Below are positions 26,058 through 34,745 of a DNA stretch of 64,000 nt, piece after piece; the stretch's first letter is position 1; each line of letters opens with the position of its first letter. Where the stretch lies: positions 164,528 through 228,527 of the forward strand of contig CAKSFT010000005.1 of assembly GCA_934454145.1 (NCBI GenBank), given 5' to 3'. Under the pieces are notes generated by a model. The model ran no database searches, was not told the origin of the DNA, and saw nothing but the letters and a program-made list of their open reading frames with translations. This stretch comes from an uncultured Clostridia bacterium. GTDB taxonomy: Bacteria > Bacillota > Clostridia > UBA1381. The translations under genes and the position numbers were made by a program.

Positions 26058-26204
26058 ATGGGGCTTTATACAGCGACCGATTGGCTTGGCATTGTTCCGC
26101 TTGTTGTTTGCATGGTGTTTGGCGCAATGGGCTTTGTCCAGATGATAAAGAGAAAAAGTCTGTTGAAGGCAGACCACGATATTACGCTTTTGGGAATTTA
26201 TTAT
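26058..26204 (+). pseudogene. 5' fragment of a PAP2-like membrane phosphatase gene
   Basis: About 49 residues (MGLYTATDWLGIVPLVVCMV... to LLGIYY) match the N-terminal membrane segment of clostridial PAP2-family phosphatase-like proteins as I remember them. The frame then runs directly into a recombinase C-terminus (next entry). No ribosome binding site is evident. It is a gene remnant cut by an insertion or deletion. Confidence 0.55.
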
Positions 26205-26489
26205 AATACCGAAAAAAGTAAATCTGTAACGGCTGATATGTTTACGGCTTCTGTCTGTAAATATACCAGAGCAAGAAAACTTACTCCGAGAATGTTAAAT
26301 GAATTGATTGAGAAAATAGAAGTGCACCAGTCCGAAAAGATTGACGGTAAAACCGTTCAACAGCTCACAATTCACTATAATTGCATAGGCAATATTGAAA
26401 TACCCGACCTTGAAAAGCTACCCGAAAACAATGTTTCGGTACATACAAGACAGGGCGTAGATGTTCATTTTGCCGCTTGTGCAAGTTAA
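26205..26489 (+). pseudogene. 3' end of a TnpX-type large serine recombinase gene
   Basis: The last 94 residues (MFTASVCKYTRARKLTPRML, IEKIEVHQSEKIDGK, then a YNCIGNIEIPD stretch) are the DUF4368-like C-terminus of Tn4451/TnpX-family recombinases. The catalytic, recombinase and zinc-ribbon parts are absent. It is fused in frame to the PAP2 fragment, marking one side of a lost mobile element. Confidence 0.75.
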
Positions 26490-26497
26490 AAAGGCAA

Positions 26498-26550
26498 TAA
26501 AAAAACCGAGTGTCATACAAAACCTTTCAAGTTCTGTAAGAACACTCGGT
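26498..26550 (-). terminator. terminator of tRNA-Leu
   Basis: On the minus strand ACCGAGTGT (26542-26550) pairs with ACACTCGGT (26505-26513) and is followed by seven T residues. It begins one base past the tRNA 3' end. Confidence 0.85.
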
Positions 26551-26551
26551 A

Positions 26552-26638
26552 TGGTGCGGATAAGAGGACTTGAACCTCCATGAAATTGCTTTCACATGGA
26601 CCTGAACCATGCGCGTCTGCCAATTCCGCCATATCCGC
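26552..26638 (-). tRNA. tRNA-Leu (CAG anticodon)
   Basis: An 87-nt class II tRNA with encoded CCA. Acceptor GCGGATA pairs with TATCCGC. The anticodon stem CATGG/CCATG encloses TTCAGGT, giving anticodon CAG, which reads CUG. A long variable arm (GAAA...TTTC) and a T-loop GGTTCAAGTCC complete the fold. Leu is supported by the long variable arm and anticodon. Its promoter lies about 185 bp upstream, so a long 5' leader is removed by processing. Confidence 0.95.
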
Positions 26639-26822
26639 ATGTCAATCCTGACTTTCTCCACTGTCCGACCGGAAAGGAGAAACAACCAAGATATCGGAAA
26701 TATTAAAATCTAACCCTCAAATTTTTACACGCACGAGTCAAATGCGAGGAGGAGCATATCACTTAACCCTCATATATAAAATCGTAATAATACGTTTTTA
26801 CCAAACCACAAAAATCTTTATT

Positions 26823-26851
26823 ATTATAGCATGAAGAGAGCCGTTTGTCAA
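26823..26851 (-). promoter_or_regulatory. consensus promoter, probably for tRNA-Leu
   Basis: Minus-strand TTGACA (26846-26851), 17-base spacer and TATAAT (26823-26828), a perfect sigma-A match. The 185 bp down to tRNA-Leu hold no gene I can see. Immediately upstream is an 18-bp palindrome (26852-26891, TACATTATCAAAA...), which could end tRNA-Arg transcripts. The rest of the 424-bp gap to tRNA-Arg is A/T-rich with nothing recognisable. Confidence 0.8.
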
Positions 26852-27062
26852 TACATTATCAAAAAAAATATTATTTTTTTTGATAATGTATAATCTTCCC
26901 GAGCATTGTGCAATGCACCAAAAAAACAACAATTTCAACACACATGTCGTCAACATCATTATTTTTTAGTCACGTGCAACAGTTACTGTGCTTCTGCAGT
27001 ATATTTGCCTCTCGTCTGTTTTTATAAGAAAACATAAATTTCTCTGTCGCAGTTAAAGAATG

Positions 27063-27139
27063 TGGCACATGTGACAGGACTTGAACCTGCGGCCTCAAGA
27101 ATCGGAATCTTGCGCTCTATCCAACTGAGCTACACATGC
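27063..27139 (-). tRNA. tRNA-Arg (CCG anticodon)
   Basis: A 77-nt tRNA with encoded CCA. Acceptor GCATGTG pairs with CACATGT (one G-U). The D-arm contains AGCTCAGTTGGATAGAGC, the anticodon stem CAAGA/TCTTG holds TTCCGAT giving anticodon CCG (codon CGG), and the T-arm contains GGTTCAAGTCC. Confidence 0.95.
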
Positions 27140-27151
27140 ATATCTTAATTG

Positions 27152-27180
27152 ATTATATCACAATTTCCCAAAAAAATCAA
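27152..27180 (-). promoter_or_regulatory. promoter for tRNA-Arg
   Basis: TTGATT (27175-27180), 17-base spacer and TATAAT (27152-27157) on the minus strand. Initiation would fall within a few bases of the mature tRNA 5' end. Confidence 0.8.
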
Positions 27181-27201
27181 TACAAAACAAAAAATATATA
27201 T

Positions 27202-27238
27202 AAAAAACCGGAGCAGCCCCGCAAATCGGAACTGCTCT
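27202..27238 (-). terminator. terminator after spoVT
   Basis: A minus-strand hairpin GAGCAG/CTGCTC with inner CCG/CGG pairing is followed by GGTTTTTTA, 36 bp after the spoVT stop. Confidence 0.78.
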
Positions 27239-27273
27239 GAGATTTCTGTATTCAAAATACTGCAAAACCTTTT

Positions 27274-27813
27274 TCAGCCTTCCATGTGTTTCCCCAAAAA
27301 TCCTGCCGCCGACTCCGCAAGCTTGCTTTCCACTTCGCTCACCTTCTCGCCATCGTTCAGGACAAATATTACAGAACCGATTGTGTCGCCTTCCGAAACA
27401 ATCGGCACTACCACGCCGGCGTTGTATTTGTCAATTCCCTCTGCGATGGACAGCTTGCTGTCATTGTTCCCTGACTGGAAAGTGGATTTTTCCTGCATGA
27501 TACTTTCAATTTCACGGCTTACACGCTTTTCCATGAGCTCTTTCTTTGGAATTCCCGAAACGGCAATTATGCTGTCGCGGTCGGTGATGCATGCCCCTTT
27601 TCCCGTTGTTTTGGAAAGTGTTTCCGCATAATTTACGGCAAAATCACCCAACTCGCCAATCGGCGAATATTTTTTAAAAATCACTTCGCCGTCTTTTTCT
27701 GTATAAATTTCCAACGGATCACCCTCGCGGATACGCATGGTTCTGCGTATTTCCTTTGGTATGACAACCCTGCCCAAATCATCTATTCTTCTTACAATTC
27801 CTGTTGCTTTCAT
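27274..27813 (-). CDS. spoVT: stage V sporulation protein T, AbrB-type regulator
   Basis: This 179-residue protein has the normal SpoVT length. Residues 1-50 are the swapped-hairpin AbrB DNA-binding domain (MKATGIVRRIDDLGRVVIPK). Residues about 55-178 are the GAF-like domain typical of SpoVT (KTTGKGACITDRDSIIAVSG, VVPIVSEGDTIG). In Bacillus it controls sigma-G-dependent forespore genes, so its presence argues for spore formation. An upstream palindrome TGCACAAAATGTGCA (about 27872-27886) could be an operator. It is transcribed singly, away from the tRNAs. Confidence 0.95.
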   Translation of the reverse strand: MKATGIVRRIDDLGRVVIPKEIRRTMRIREGDPLEIYTEKDGEVIFKKYSPIGELGDFAVNYAETLSKTTGKGACITDRDSIIAVSGIPKKELMEKRVSREIESIMQEKSTFQSGNNDSKLSIAEGIDKYNAGVVVPIVSEGDTIGSVIFVLNDGEKVSEVESKLAESAAGFLGKHMEG

Positions 27814-28013
27814 TTATCAAAACTCCTTTTCTGCAATATAACTGACACTTCCGGATAAAGAGAACATTTGCACAAAATGTGCATATTTTATTCACAAAGT
27901 TATTGTCTGCAAAAAAAGGAGTTTTATGTAATAATTAATTCCCCAAAAAATTTTAATCTCCTTTTCTCTGTCCTCTACGAAAAATTAATATTTCATCTAT
28001 GCATTAAAAAATG

Positions 28014-28042
28014 TTGAAATGTTTTTCAATATATGATACAAT
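28014..28042 (+). promoter_or_regulatory. promoter for the SseB-like gene
   Basis: TTGAAA (28014-28019), 17-base spacer and TACAAT (28037-28042), 43 bp before the start codon at 28086. Confidence 0.68.
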
Positions 28043-28085
28043 AATAATTAACGATTTAACAAAAATTTATACTTGGAGGATAATA

Positions 28086-29189
28086 ATGGCATTTTTCAGA
28101 AAAAACAAAAAAGAAAATAAAATTATAGATGAACAAAAACAGCAAAAAGAAGTGCTTAAACAAGAGGTCACAAACATTTCTGTCGAGGACTACGGGCTTT
28201 CACCCGAGGTTGCACAAGCAATAGACAACATCATACCAGTAATTTCCAACGGCGATTTGAATCTGATACCGTCCGTGTACAAATCAGATGTCCTTGCGGC
28301 ATCGATTGACGCGGCGCCATTGCACGATTTGTTGGTTTTGGCGGACTATGCCCACACCTTTGCCTCCCGCGACGAAAAAGGTGAGCATGGATTTGCGCCC
28401 ACTTTTCTCAATAGTCTTGCCGCCGGCATTGCCACCAAAATCAAAAATGCGTCCGTACTTTATACAATATACAGCAATGTGCTTAAAAATCCTTATCCGC
28501 TGGTTGCGTCGGGATTTGCCCTTATATTCTTTGATGAGTCAAGCGCAAAAGACTGGGCTGAAACCTACACAAAAGAGCATGAGAGCAATGTATATGTCAA
28601 AGCGCTCGAAGGCGGTGAGATAAAAACATACTTTGAAGAACTGCTTTCTCTCGGAATCGGGAACATCGGCATCGAACCGGGGATTTCAAAAATAACAATC
28701 AATCATCAGCCGATTTTCGGGGCATCTTTTGAAACAGTAGCAAACCCTGCCGTGCAGTTTTTGTCACTGCGTTTTATACAACTTGACAAAAGCAAAATAT
28801 ACCACGACAAAGCAAAAAATGCACATGGCGCACTCCTAAGCGCAATCATTGCCTCCAAGTTTATCTGCCCCGGCAAAACCGTGAACGGAAAATTCATCGC
28901 CGCTTCGCTAAGCCGCGGAGAAACCTCTTTTCTTTCTGTCTTTACGGACAAAAAGGAATTGCAAAACACAATGGACGAAAACCCGACCGCAAAAGAATTT
29001 TTGTCAAAAGCAGAACTCAAAATTCTCAGCTTTTCAGAGCTGGAAGAATTTCTCATGAGTCCGCATATATCTGCGCTTACCATAAACATATCCGGAATGG
29101 GTTTCACAATCAGGCGTGATATATACGAAAATCTTTTCAAAGCAATAAAAGCAAACCCGGGCAAACAGGTTGCCATACAAGTCGAGTAA
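28086..29189 (+). CDS. cytoplasmic protein with possible SseB-like C-terminal domain
   Basis: This 367-residue protein starts with an ATG after TTGGAGGATAATA; the 25-residue upstream extension is rejected. It opens with a Lys-rich segment (MAFFRKNKKENKIIDEQKQQ), then a largely alpha-helical middle (50-240). The last 130 residues (FIAASLSRGETSFLSVFTDK, FSELEEFLMS, ALTINISGMGFTI) resemble SseB N-terminal-type domains. No signal peptide or membrane segment is present. Function unknown; the SseB link is a pattern impression, not a proven match. Confidence 0.7.
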   Translation: MAFFRKNKKENKIIDEQKQQKEVLKQEVTNISVEDYGLSPEVAQAIDNIIPVISNGDLNLIPSVYKSDVLAASIDAAPLHDLLVLADYAHTFASRDEKGEHGFAPTFLNSLAAGIATKIKNASVLYTIYSNVLKNPYPLVASGFALIFFDESSAKDWAETYTKEHESNVYVKALEGGEIKTYFEELLSLGIGNIGIEPGISKITINHQPIFGASFETVANPAVQFLSLRFIQLDKSKIYHDKAKNAHGALLSAIIASKFICPGKTVNGKFIAASLSRGETSFLSVFTDKKELQNTMDENPTAKEFLSKAELKILSFSELEEFLMSPHISALTINISGMGFTIRRDIYENLFKAIKANPGKQVAIQVE

Positions 29190-29248
29190 CACAGTCACTG
29201 TCTTATATACCTCATTTCGGTATTGACGGTACAGACAGATATAACATT

Positions 29249-30052
29249 AAAAAAGTGCGATGACTCGCACCTCAACACCCCTGCCCCTCAATCTTGAGGG
29301 GTAGGCTTTTCTTTTTTCTAATTCTGTGGTAGAATATACATATGAGTATTTTACAAAACATTTTTTCAGATTATTTTCATAAACTTCTTAATTCTAACAT
29401 TAAAATCCGTGATACTGTTATTGAAAATGTGGATAAAATGATTCATTGCGGTGACTTCAAAAGGGGGTACGCTTTTTACATTTGTGAACATTGTTCCCGA
29501 TTTATGGTTTCTCCTTTTAGGTGCAGAAGCCGTTTCTGCACCTCCTGCGGCAACCTCTACAAGCATTGCCCTAACGGTTTTTATGTATATGCTAAACCTA
29601 CTCTTACTAACAATCAGGATGTTTTAAAATATATCGGAAGATATCTTGGCAGACCTGTTATCGCTGCTTCAAGAATTGATTATTATGACGGTCAATTTGT
29701 CACTTTCCATTACAATCGTCATGAAGATAACAAATTAATTACCGAAACTGTTTCTGCTGTTGACTTTATCAAAAAGTTAATTATTCATATATCCGAAAAA
29801 CACTTTAAGTTGATTCGATATTACGGCATTTATGCCAAACATCATAAACATGAAAACAGCTTACGTTTATTTATTCCAAAAGAAAAAAGACGCTTCCATA
29901 TTCTTCGCAATTCATGGAGAACGTCTGTTTCCCTGTCATTTCATTTCGACCCTCTCTTGTGCAAGTGCGGTCATAAAATGACACTTTTTCAATTTTGCCT
30001 TAACTGCACTCCGTTTTTTGAAAAATCTAATTCTTGGGTTAATTCTTCTTGA
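29249..30052 (+). mobile_element. IS91-type HUH element, copy 1 (internal deletion)
   Basis: The left end begins with TAAAAAAGTGCG and carries two hairpins, GTGCGA-TGAC-TCGCAC and CCCCTCAA-TC-TTGAGGGG, identical to those of copy 2 at 34100. The transposase frame 29342-30052 (236 residues) has the N-terminal zinc-binding domain (CEHC, CRSRFCTSCGN). It then jumps to the C-terminal part with the tyrosine motif YIGRYLGRP and IRYYGIYAKHH. The central region with the HUH histidines is deleted at residue about 78. It is inactive. The right end is not defined; 30053-30177 has no gene. Confidence 0.82.
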
Positions 30053-30177
30053 TTCAGACCATTTCTTTAAATACACCATACTTCAACTTTCATTTAACGG
30101 AGAAATCAAAAATTCAATAACTTTATCCAAGGTTTTGCACTACCTCTTTTTGTTATGCCTTTTTTGACTTGTTTTCT

Positions 30178-30206
30178 ATTATATCATACTTTTTCAAAAA
30201 ACGCAA
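30178..30206 (-). promoter_or_regulatory. orphan promoter pointing into IS copy 1
   Basis: Minus-strand TTGCGT (30201-30206), 17-base spacer and TATAAT (30178-30183). No gene starts downstream on that strand, so it would yield a transcript antisense to the transposase remnant or an unknown small RNA. Confidence 0.45.
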
Positions 30207-30268
30207 TTTCCTATACAGCATAAAACAGCACAATATTTAAAATACGGCATTGCATCGGGTTTTCGGTA

Positions 30269-31165
30269 TTATTCCACCGAAAGAGGACGAATATACATTT
30301 GCCTGAATTGTTTTCTGTATTGTTCCGGGGAACAGCCTTTTTGCTTTTTGAACCATCTGGAAAAATACGAAAGCTCGCAAAATTCAAATCGGTCCGAAAT
30401 TTCCGAAAGCGACAGATCCGAATAAATCAGCAGCTGCTCCAACTCGGACATGATTTTTCCGTGAACATACTGCTTTACCGTAATTCCGTTATCCTGCGAA
30501 AAGCTTTTGGTGAAAAAGCCGGTCGAATAATTTGTGTTTTCGGCAAGCTCCTTGATTCTTAATTTCATAGACAAATGCTCGGTTATATATTTAAACACGT
30601 TTTCATACTTTTTTGCCAAAGTTATATGATTTGCAAGGTCGGCTCCGCTCATGCGGAGAAATTCTTCGATAAATTCCATGCACAGATCCTTGAAACGAAA
30701 TGTGGAAAAGTAATTATCGTCAACAAAAAGCCTCTCGGCATAAGCCGCACTTTCGTGATTTCCGCTCAGGATAAGGGGCTTTGAAACCGAACCGAAAAGG
30801 TCTTTGAAATTGCCGAGATATATATTAAAAAGCAGAGTTATTTCCTTTGAAGGTTCGGTATATTCCCAGCTGCATTTCACATGATTTCCGATTACAAACA
30901 CATCGCCTGCGGCAAGCTCCGTCCTTTTTCCGCCGAAATCAAGCACCGCACTGCCTTCTATCAGGAAATGCAGAGAATTTATCGTATGCTGAAAATCCTT
31001 ATCGCAAAGCGTGCGGCTTACAAATCCCGGTCTGATTTCGGAATAGTTGTGGTCCTTCAGTTCCAGCGACAGATTGTTGAACAAAAACTGCATATCCTCG
31101 CTGCGAAGGCTTATAAATTCAAATTCTCCCGTGCTTTTGCCATAATTTCCGCCTGATTTTATCAC
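30269..31165 (-). CDS. AraC-family transcriptional regulator
   Basis: This 298-residue protein starts at a GTG 9 bases after GGAGGAGC. The N-terminal cupin-like sensor domain (about 30-140, with LIEGSAVLDFGGKRTELAAGDVF-type sequence) is followed by a C-terminal double helix-turn-helix (about 195-290: LRIKELAENTNYSTGFFTKS, then CELSYFSRWFKKQKGCSPEQ). It is transcribed divergently from the DUF5696-MFS operon and is very probably its sugar-responsive activator. The ligand is unknown. Confidence 0.93.
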   Translation of the reverse strand: MIKSGGNYGKSTGEFEFISLRSEDMQFLFNNLSLELKDHNYSEIRPGFVSRTLCDKDFQHTINSLHFLIEGSAVLDFGGKRTELAAGDVFVIGNHVKCSWEYTEPSKEITLLFNIYLGNFKDLFGSVSKPLILSGNHESAAYAERLFVDDNYFSTFRFKDLCMEFIEEFLRMSGADLANHITLAKKYENVFKYITEHLSMKLRIKELAENTNYSTGFFTKSFSQDNGITVKQYVHGKIMSELEQLLIYSDLSLSEISDRFEFCELSYFSRWFKKQKGCSPEQYRKQFRQMYIRPLSVE

Positions 31166-31226
31166 AAAAATCGCTCCTCCGAAAAATTAAGGGAATAAAA
31201 AGTCAAATTCCGTTCCCTTTTTGTCA

Positions 31227-31255
31227 TTGCAAAAACATTATAACACATATATAAT
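31227..31255 (+). promoter_or_regulatory. promoter of the DUF5696-MFS operon
   Basis: TTGCAA (31227-31232), 17-base spacer and TATAAT (31250-31255), 33 bp before the start codon. The weak -35 box fits activator dependence, with the divergent AraC-type gene as candidate. Confidence 0.6.
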
Positions 31256-31287
31256 AAAAAAACAATAGCTGTTTGGAGGATAAACAA

Positions 31288-32985
31288 ATGAATTGCAAAA
31301 TTACATACAAAAACGGTACGACGGGATACATGGAAGCCGCAATTGAAAAAACGGATAAAAAGCTGTCCGCGGTGATACCAAAAGAAAACATTCCGGCAGA
31401 CTGCGCCTGCATTGATTTTCTGCCCGATTTTTTGATCAGTGAAGAAGACAGCGAAGGTTATGCGGTTGTTCCGAGGGGCACAAAGGAAGGCGGAACCATG
31501 CTTTGCCGATTTACAAATCGTGAAAACTGCGAATATACGGCAGACAGCAATACCATGCCGGTTTTCGGATTTAAAACTGCGGAAAAGACGATTTTTGCGG
31601 TTGTTTCCGGCATGACGTTCGAGTATAGGGCCGTTGTCGGGGTGAGGGACGCAAAACATTACCTTTACCCAAGGTTTTTCGTTGACGGGAAGACAAATTA
31701 CGAGGACATCTGCGTTGATTATTACACATTGCCGCTCGGAAGCGGTTATAACGAAATGGCGGAATTTTATCGGGAAATGAAAAAGCCGATACCTCTTTCG
31801 CAAAAAGCAAGGGCACGAAAAGAGGTAGAATATGCGGCAAAAGCTCCCGAGGTAAGGATAAGGCTTGCGTGGAAGCCCGTTCCGTCGCCCGTTAAATGCC
31901 AGACGGAGGAAAACGAGCCTCCGGTTGTTGTGGGCTGCACTTTAGAGCGTGTTAAAGACATAATAGACGGTCTTTTCGAAAGAGGGGTCAAGGAATGCGA
32001 AATCTGTCTTGTGGGCGTCGAAACAAAGGGACACGACGGCAGATGGCCGCAGCTTCTTCCAATAGAAAAATCAATCGGAGGACAGGAAAAGCTTGAGGAA
32101 ATATGCAGATACGGTCAGTCCAGGGGCTATCAAATGGTTGTTCACACAAACAGCTCGGAAATGTATCGGATTTCCGCCGACTGGAACGAGGATGATTTAA
32201 TCGTAACCCGCGACGGAGATTATTCAAAAGACGAAATTCTGTGGGGCGGCGGACAGCCCTATCACATCTGCCCGAAACAGACAGGCAGGTTTAATGACAG
32301 AAATCTTGAAGATATTAAAAAGATGGGATTTAAGGGGCTGCATTATATCGACGTTTTCACAAATTTTCCTCCGCGCAACTGTTACAGCAAAAAGCATCCG
32401 ATGACCGCCCGGCAGTCCGCCGAGGTAATCTGTTCAATCGGCAAAAAGGCGGAAGAGCTTTTCGGAGGCTTTGCCTGCGAGGGCGGCTTTGACTATGCGG
32501 CAGATGTTCTTGATTACGTGCTTTACACCTCCTATAACCTTTACGGAAAGCAGCACCCCGTATGCGATGAAACAATACCGTTTTGGCAGCTTGTTTTCCA
32601 TGGCTCGATTTTATACAATCCTTCGACCGAAACGGTCAATTATTGTGCAAAAGACGAAAAAAGCCATCTGAAATTCATCGAATACGGCGGCAGGCCGCTC
32701 GGATATTTCAACTCAAAATATGTTGACGAAGGCGGCTGCGGCAACTGGATGGGCGAAGAGGATTTGCTTTGCGGCACAGACGGGCAGCTTTCGGATTCGC
32801 TTGACAAAATCAAAGATATGTACGATGAATATCAAAAGCTGTATGTGCTGCAGTACGAAAAAATGCTCAGACACGAAAAAATATCGGACGGTGTTTACAA
32901 AGTGACATATTCCGACGGCACAACAATAACCGTCGACTATAACAAAGAAACGTTCAAGGTGGAAAAACCATGCGAAAAAATATAA
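31288..32985 (+). CDS. DUF5696-like putative glycoside hydrolase
   Basis: This 565-residue protein starts with an ATG 8 bases after TTGGAGG. The C-terminal two thirds look like a TIM-barrel related to DUF5696 / GH101-like proteins (GVKECEICLVGVETKGHDGR, MVVHTNSSEMY, LHYIDVFTNFPPRNC, CEGGFDYAADVLDY). The N-terminal 170 residues are beta-rich. There is no signal peptide. It overlaps the MFS gene by 16 bp, so import and intracellular cleavage of an oligosaccharide is the likely job. Substrate unknown. Confidence 0.7.
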   Translation: MNCKITYKNGTTGYMEAAIEKTDKKLSAVIPKENIPADCACIDFLPDFLISEEDSEGYAVVPRGTKEGGTMLCRFTNRENCEYTADSNTMPVFGFKTAEKTIFAVVSGMTFEYRAVVGVRDAKHYLYPRFFVDGKTNYEDICVDYYTLPLGSGYNEMAEFYREMKKPIPLSQKARARKEVEYAAKAPEVRIRLAWKPVPSPVKCQTEENEPPVVVGCTLERVKDIIDGLFERGVKECEICLVGVETKGHDGRWPQLLPIEKSIGGQEKLEEICRYGQSRGYQMVVHTNSSEMYRISADWNEDDLIVTRDGDYSKDEILWGGGQPYHICPKQTGRFNDRNLEDIKKMGFKGLHYIDVFTNFPPRNCYSKKHPMTARQSAEVICSIGKKAEELFGGFACEGGFDYAADVLDYVLYTSYNLYGKQHPVCDETIPFWQLVFHGSILYNPSTETVNYCAKDEKSHLKFIEYGGRPLGYFNSKYVDEGGCGNWMGEEDLLCGTDGQLSDSLDKIKDMYDEYQKLYVLQYEKMLRHEKISDGVYKVTYSDGTTITVDYNKETFKVEKPCEKI

Positions 32986-34148
32986 CGTTGAGTCTTGCGG
33001 CGCTGTATCTTTTTCCGTGGGGAATACAGTGTCTTGCCGATAATTTTATTTCGGTTTATACCGAACGCCTGCCCTTTGCGACCGCAGGAACCGTAGGGAA
33101 CGTTGCGGCAATCGGGGCGGTTGTGACGATGGTGTCGCAGCTTATCTGGACCGGCGCTGCGGGGAAAGCCAAAGATAAGTGCAACGTTCTTTCGGTTTCA
33201 CTGATTCTTCTGGCGGCATTTTCTCTGCTTTTTCTTATCGGCGGTATTACAAAACCTCTGCTGTATCTGTTTGTGTTTTTGTTTTACTCGTGCTATATGA
33301 CCCACCAGCCGCTTATCGACACAATTGCGAGCGAAAACTGTGGAAAAACCAATCACGCCTTCGGGTGGTTCCGGTCGTTTGCTTCCTTCGGCTATGCCGT
33401 TATGGGGCTGTTGTTCGCATTTTTGCCGAACGATACGGATTATATTTTTATATATATTGCAGTGCTTGCCGCACTGTCCGCAGTGATTTCAAAGACGGTT
33501 TCCGCTCCGAACCGACTTTCAAAATCCGAAAACAATAAAAGCGAAAAATGCATGAACCGCCGCTTCGTTTGCTTTTTGGTTTATTCCTTCTGCTTGTTTT
33601 TATGTTCAAGGATACTCGGTTTTTTCTTTTCGGCATACTACTGTTCCGTAAGCGAAGGGCTCGGCGGAAGCATAGGAATGCTGAGCCTTATACTCAGCCT
33701 CGGGACCTTCGGAGAATGGATTATTATGCTTGTTTTCGGCAAAAAAGCGGTCAGGGCAAAGCCCGTGGCGGTTTTTATGCTGATAGCCCTTTCGGGAATT
33801 CTGCGCGCCGGCATAATTTTCGTTTTTGAAAGCCCTGCGCTTGTTTCCGTCTCCGTCGTATTCAGTGCGGTATGGTTCGGACTTTTGTGGTCTGCTGCGA
33901 CGCCGTATATAAAGCAAACCGTACCCGAAAAGAGCCTCGCATGGGCGCAAGGCGTATGGACCGTCACAACCTCAGGCGCCGCCCCCCTCGTCGGCTCGTA
34001 TCTCGGCGGATTGTTTGCAGAACGCTTCGGCTACAGACCGCTGTTCCTGGTTGTTTCGGCAATTATGCTTGCCCTTCTTTTGCTTACACCTGTACTGATA
34101 AAAAAGTGCGATGACTCGCACCTCAACACCCCTGCCCCTCAATCTTGA
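32970..34148 (+). CDS. MFS sugar transporter with IS-derived C-terminus
   Basis: This 392-residue protein has about twelve membrane helices and is of the oligosaccharide/lactose-permease-like MFS group (MFS_1_like). It overlaps the preceding gene by 16 bp with an AAGGTGG site. The native frame reaches residue about 378 (LLLLTPVLI). The last 14 residues (KKCDDSHLNTPAPQS) are read from the left end of IS copy 2, which replaced the true C-terminus. All helices seem intact, so it could still function; only the cytoplasmic tail is lost. Confidence 0.82.
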   Translation: MRKNITLSLAALYLFPWGIQCLADNFISVYTERLPFATAGTVGNVAAIGAVVTMVSQLIWTGAAGKAKDKCNVLSVSLILLAAFSLLFLIGGITKPLLYLFVFLFYSCYMTHQPLIDTIASENCGKTNHAFGWFRSFASFGYAVMGLLFAFLPNDTDYIFIYIAVLAALSAVISKTVSAPNRLSKSENNKSEKCMNRRFVCFLVYSFCLFLCSRILGFFFSAYYCSVSEGLGGSIGMLSLILSLGTFGEWIIMLVFGKKAVRAKPVAVFMLIALSGILRAGIIFVFESPALVSVSVVFSAVWFGLLWSAATPYIKQTVPEKSLAWAQGVWTVTTSGAAPLVGSYLGGLFAERFGYRPLFLVVSAIMLALLLLTPVLIKKCDDSHLNTPAPQS

Positions 34149-34745
34149 GGGGTAGGCTTTTCTTTTTTCTAATTCTGTGGTAAAATATACATATGACTAT
34201 TTTACAAAACATTTTTTCAGATTATTTTCATAAACTTCTTAATTCTAATATTAAAATCCGTGATACTGTTATTGAAAATGTGGATAAAATGATTCATTGC
34301 GGTGACTTCAAAAGGGGGTATGCTTTTTACATTTGTGAACATTGTTCCCGATTTATGGTTTCTCCTTTTAGCTGCAGAAGCCGTTTCTGCACCTCCTGCG
34401 GCAACCTCTACTCCCGAAAACGTTCAACCGCTATGTCCTTTAAACTTGTCCGCACTTCCCTCAGGCACTGCGTTTTTACTATCCCTGAAGAATTAAGAAT
34501 ATTTTTCAGAAAAGACCGCTCGCTGCTAAATCTTCTTTTTAGGGCTGCCGCAGACGCTATCTTCTTTATGTTTAAAAAGCTCAACAAATCCGAGAATTTT
34601 ACTCCCGGTTTTATTTGCGTTCTTCATGCTTTTGGTCGCTCTCTTCAATGGAATCCTCATATCCATATGCTCATTTCTGAAGGTGCTTCCGGTAACTTCT
34701 CTGTTTGGCGTGTTGTTAAACATTTTCACTACGAACTGCTTCGTA
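34100..34745 (+). mobile_element. IS91-type HUH element, copy 2 (3' truncated)
   Basis: It has the same left end as copy 1 (TAAAAAAGTGCG plus two hairpins) inside the end of the MFS gene. The transposase frame from 34193 has the zinc-binding domain and the central part missing from copy 1, including the HUH-type motif NPHIHMLIS. It stops matching at ELLRI near 34745, where a recombinase fragment begins. The catalytic tyrosine region is absent, so it is inactive. Copies 1 and 2 together cover most of the transposase. Confidence 0.82.

Noticed and set aside
25905..26177. 90-codon minus-strand frame over the PAP2 fragment
   Set aside because: Antisense to recognisable gene remnants, with no motif of its own.
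31162..31803. 213-codon frame opposite the DUF5696 gene start
   Set aside because: Shadow of a coding region with good ribosome binding site and operon context on the other strand.
29249..34745. Composite transposon made by the two IS91-type copies
   Set aside because: Both transposases are broken and IS91-type elements move by rolling circle, not as compound transposons. The flanking is noted only as a pattern.
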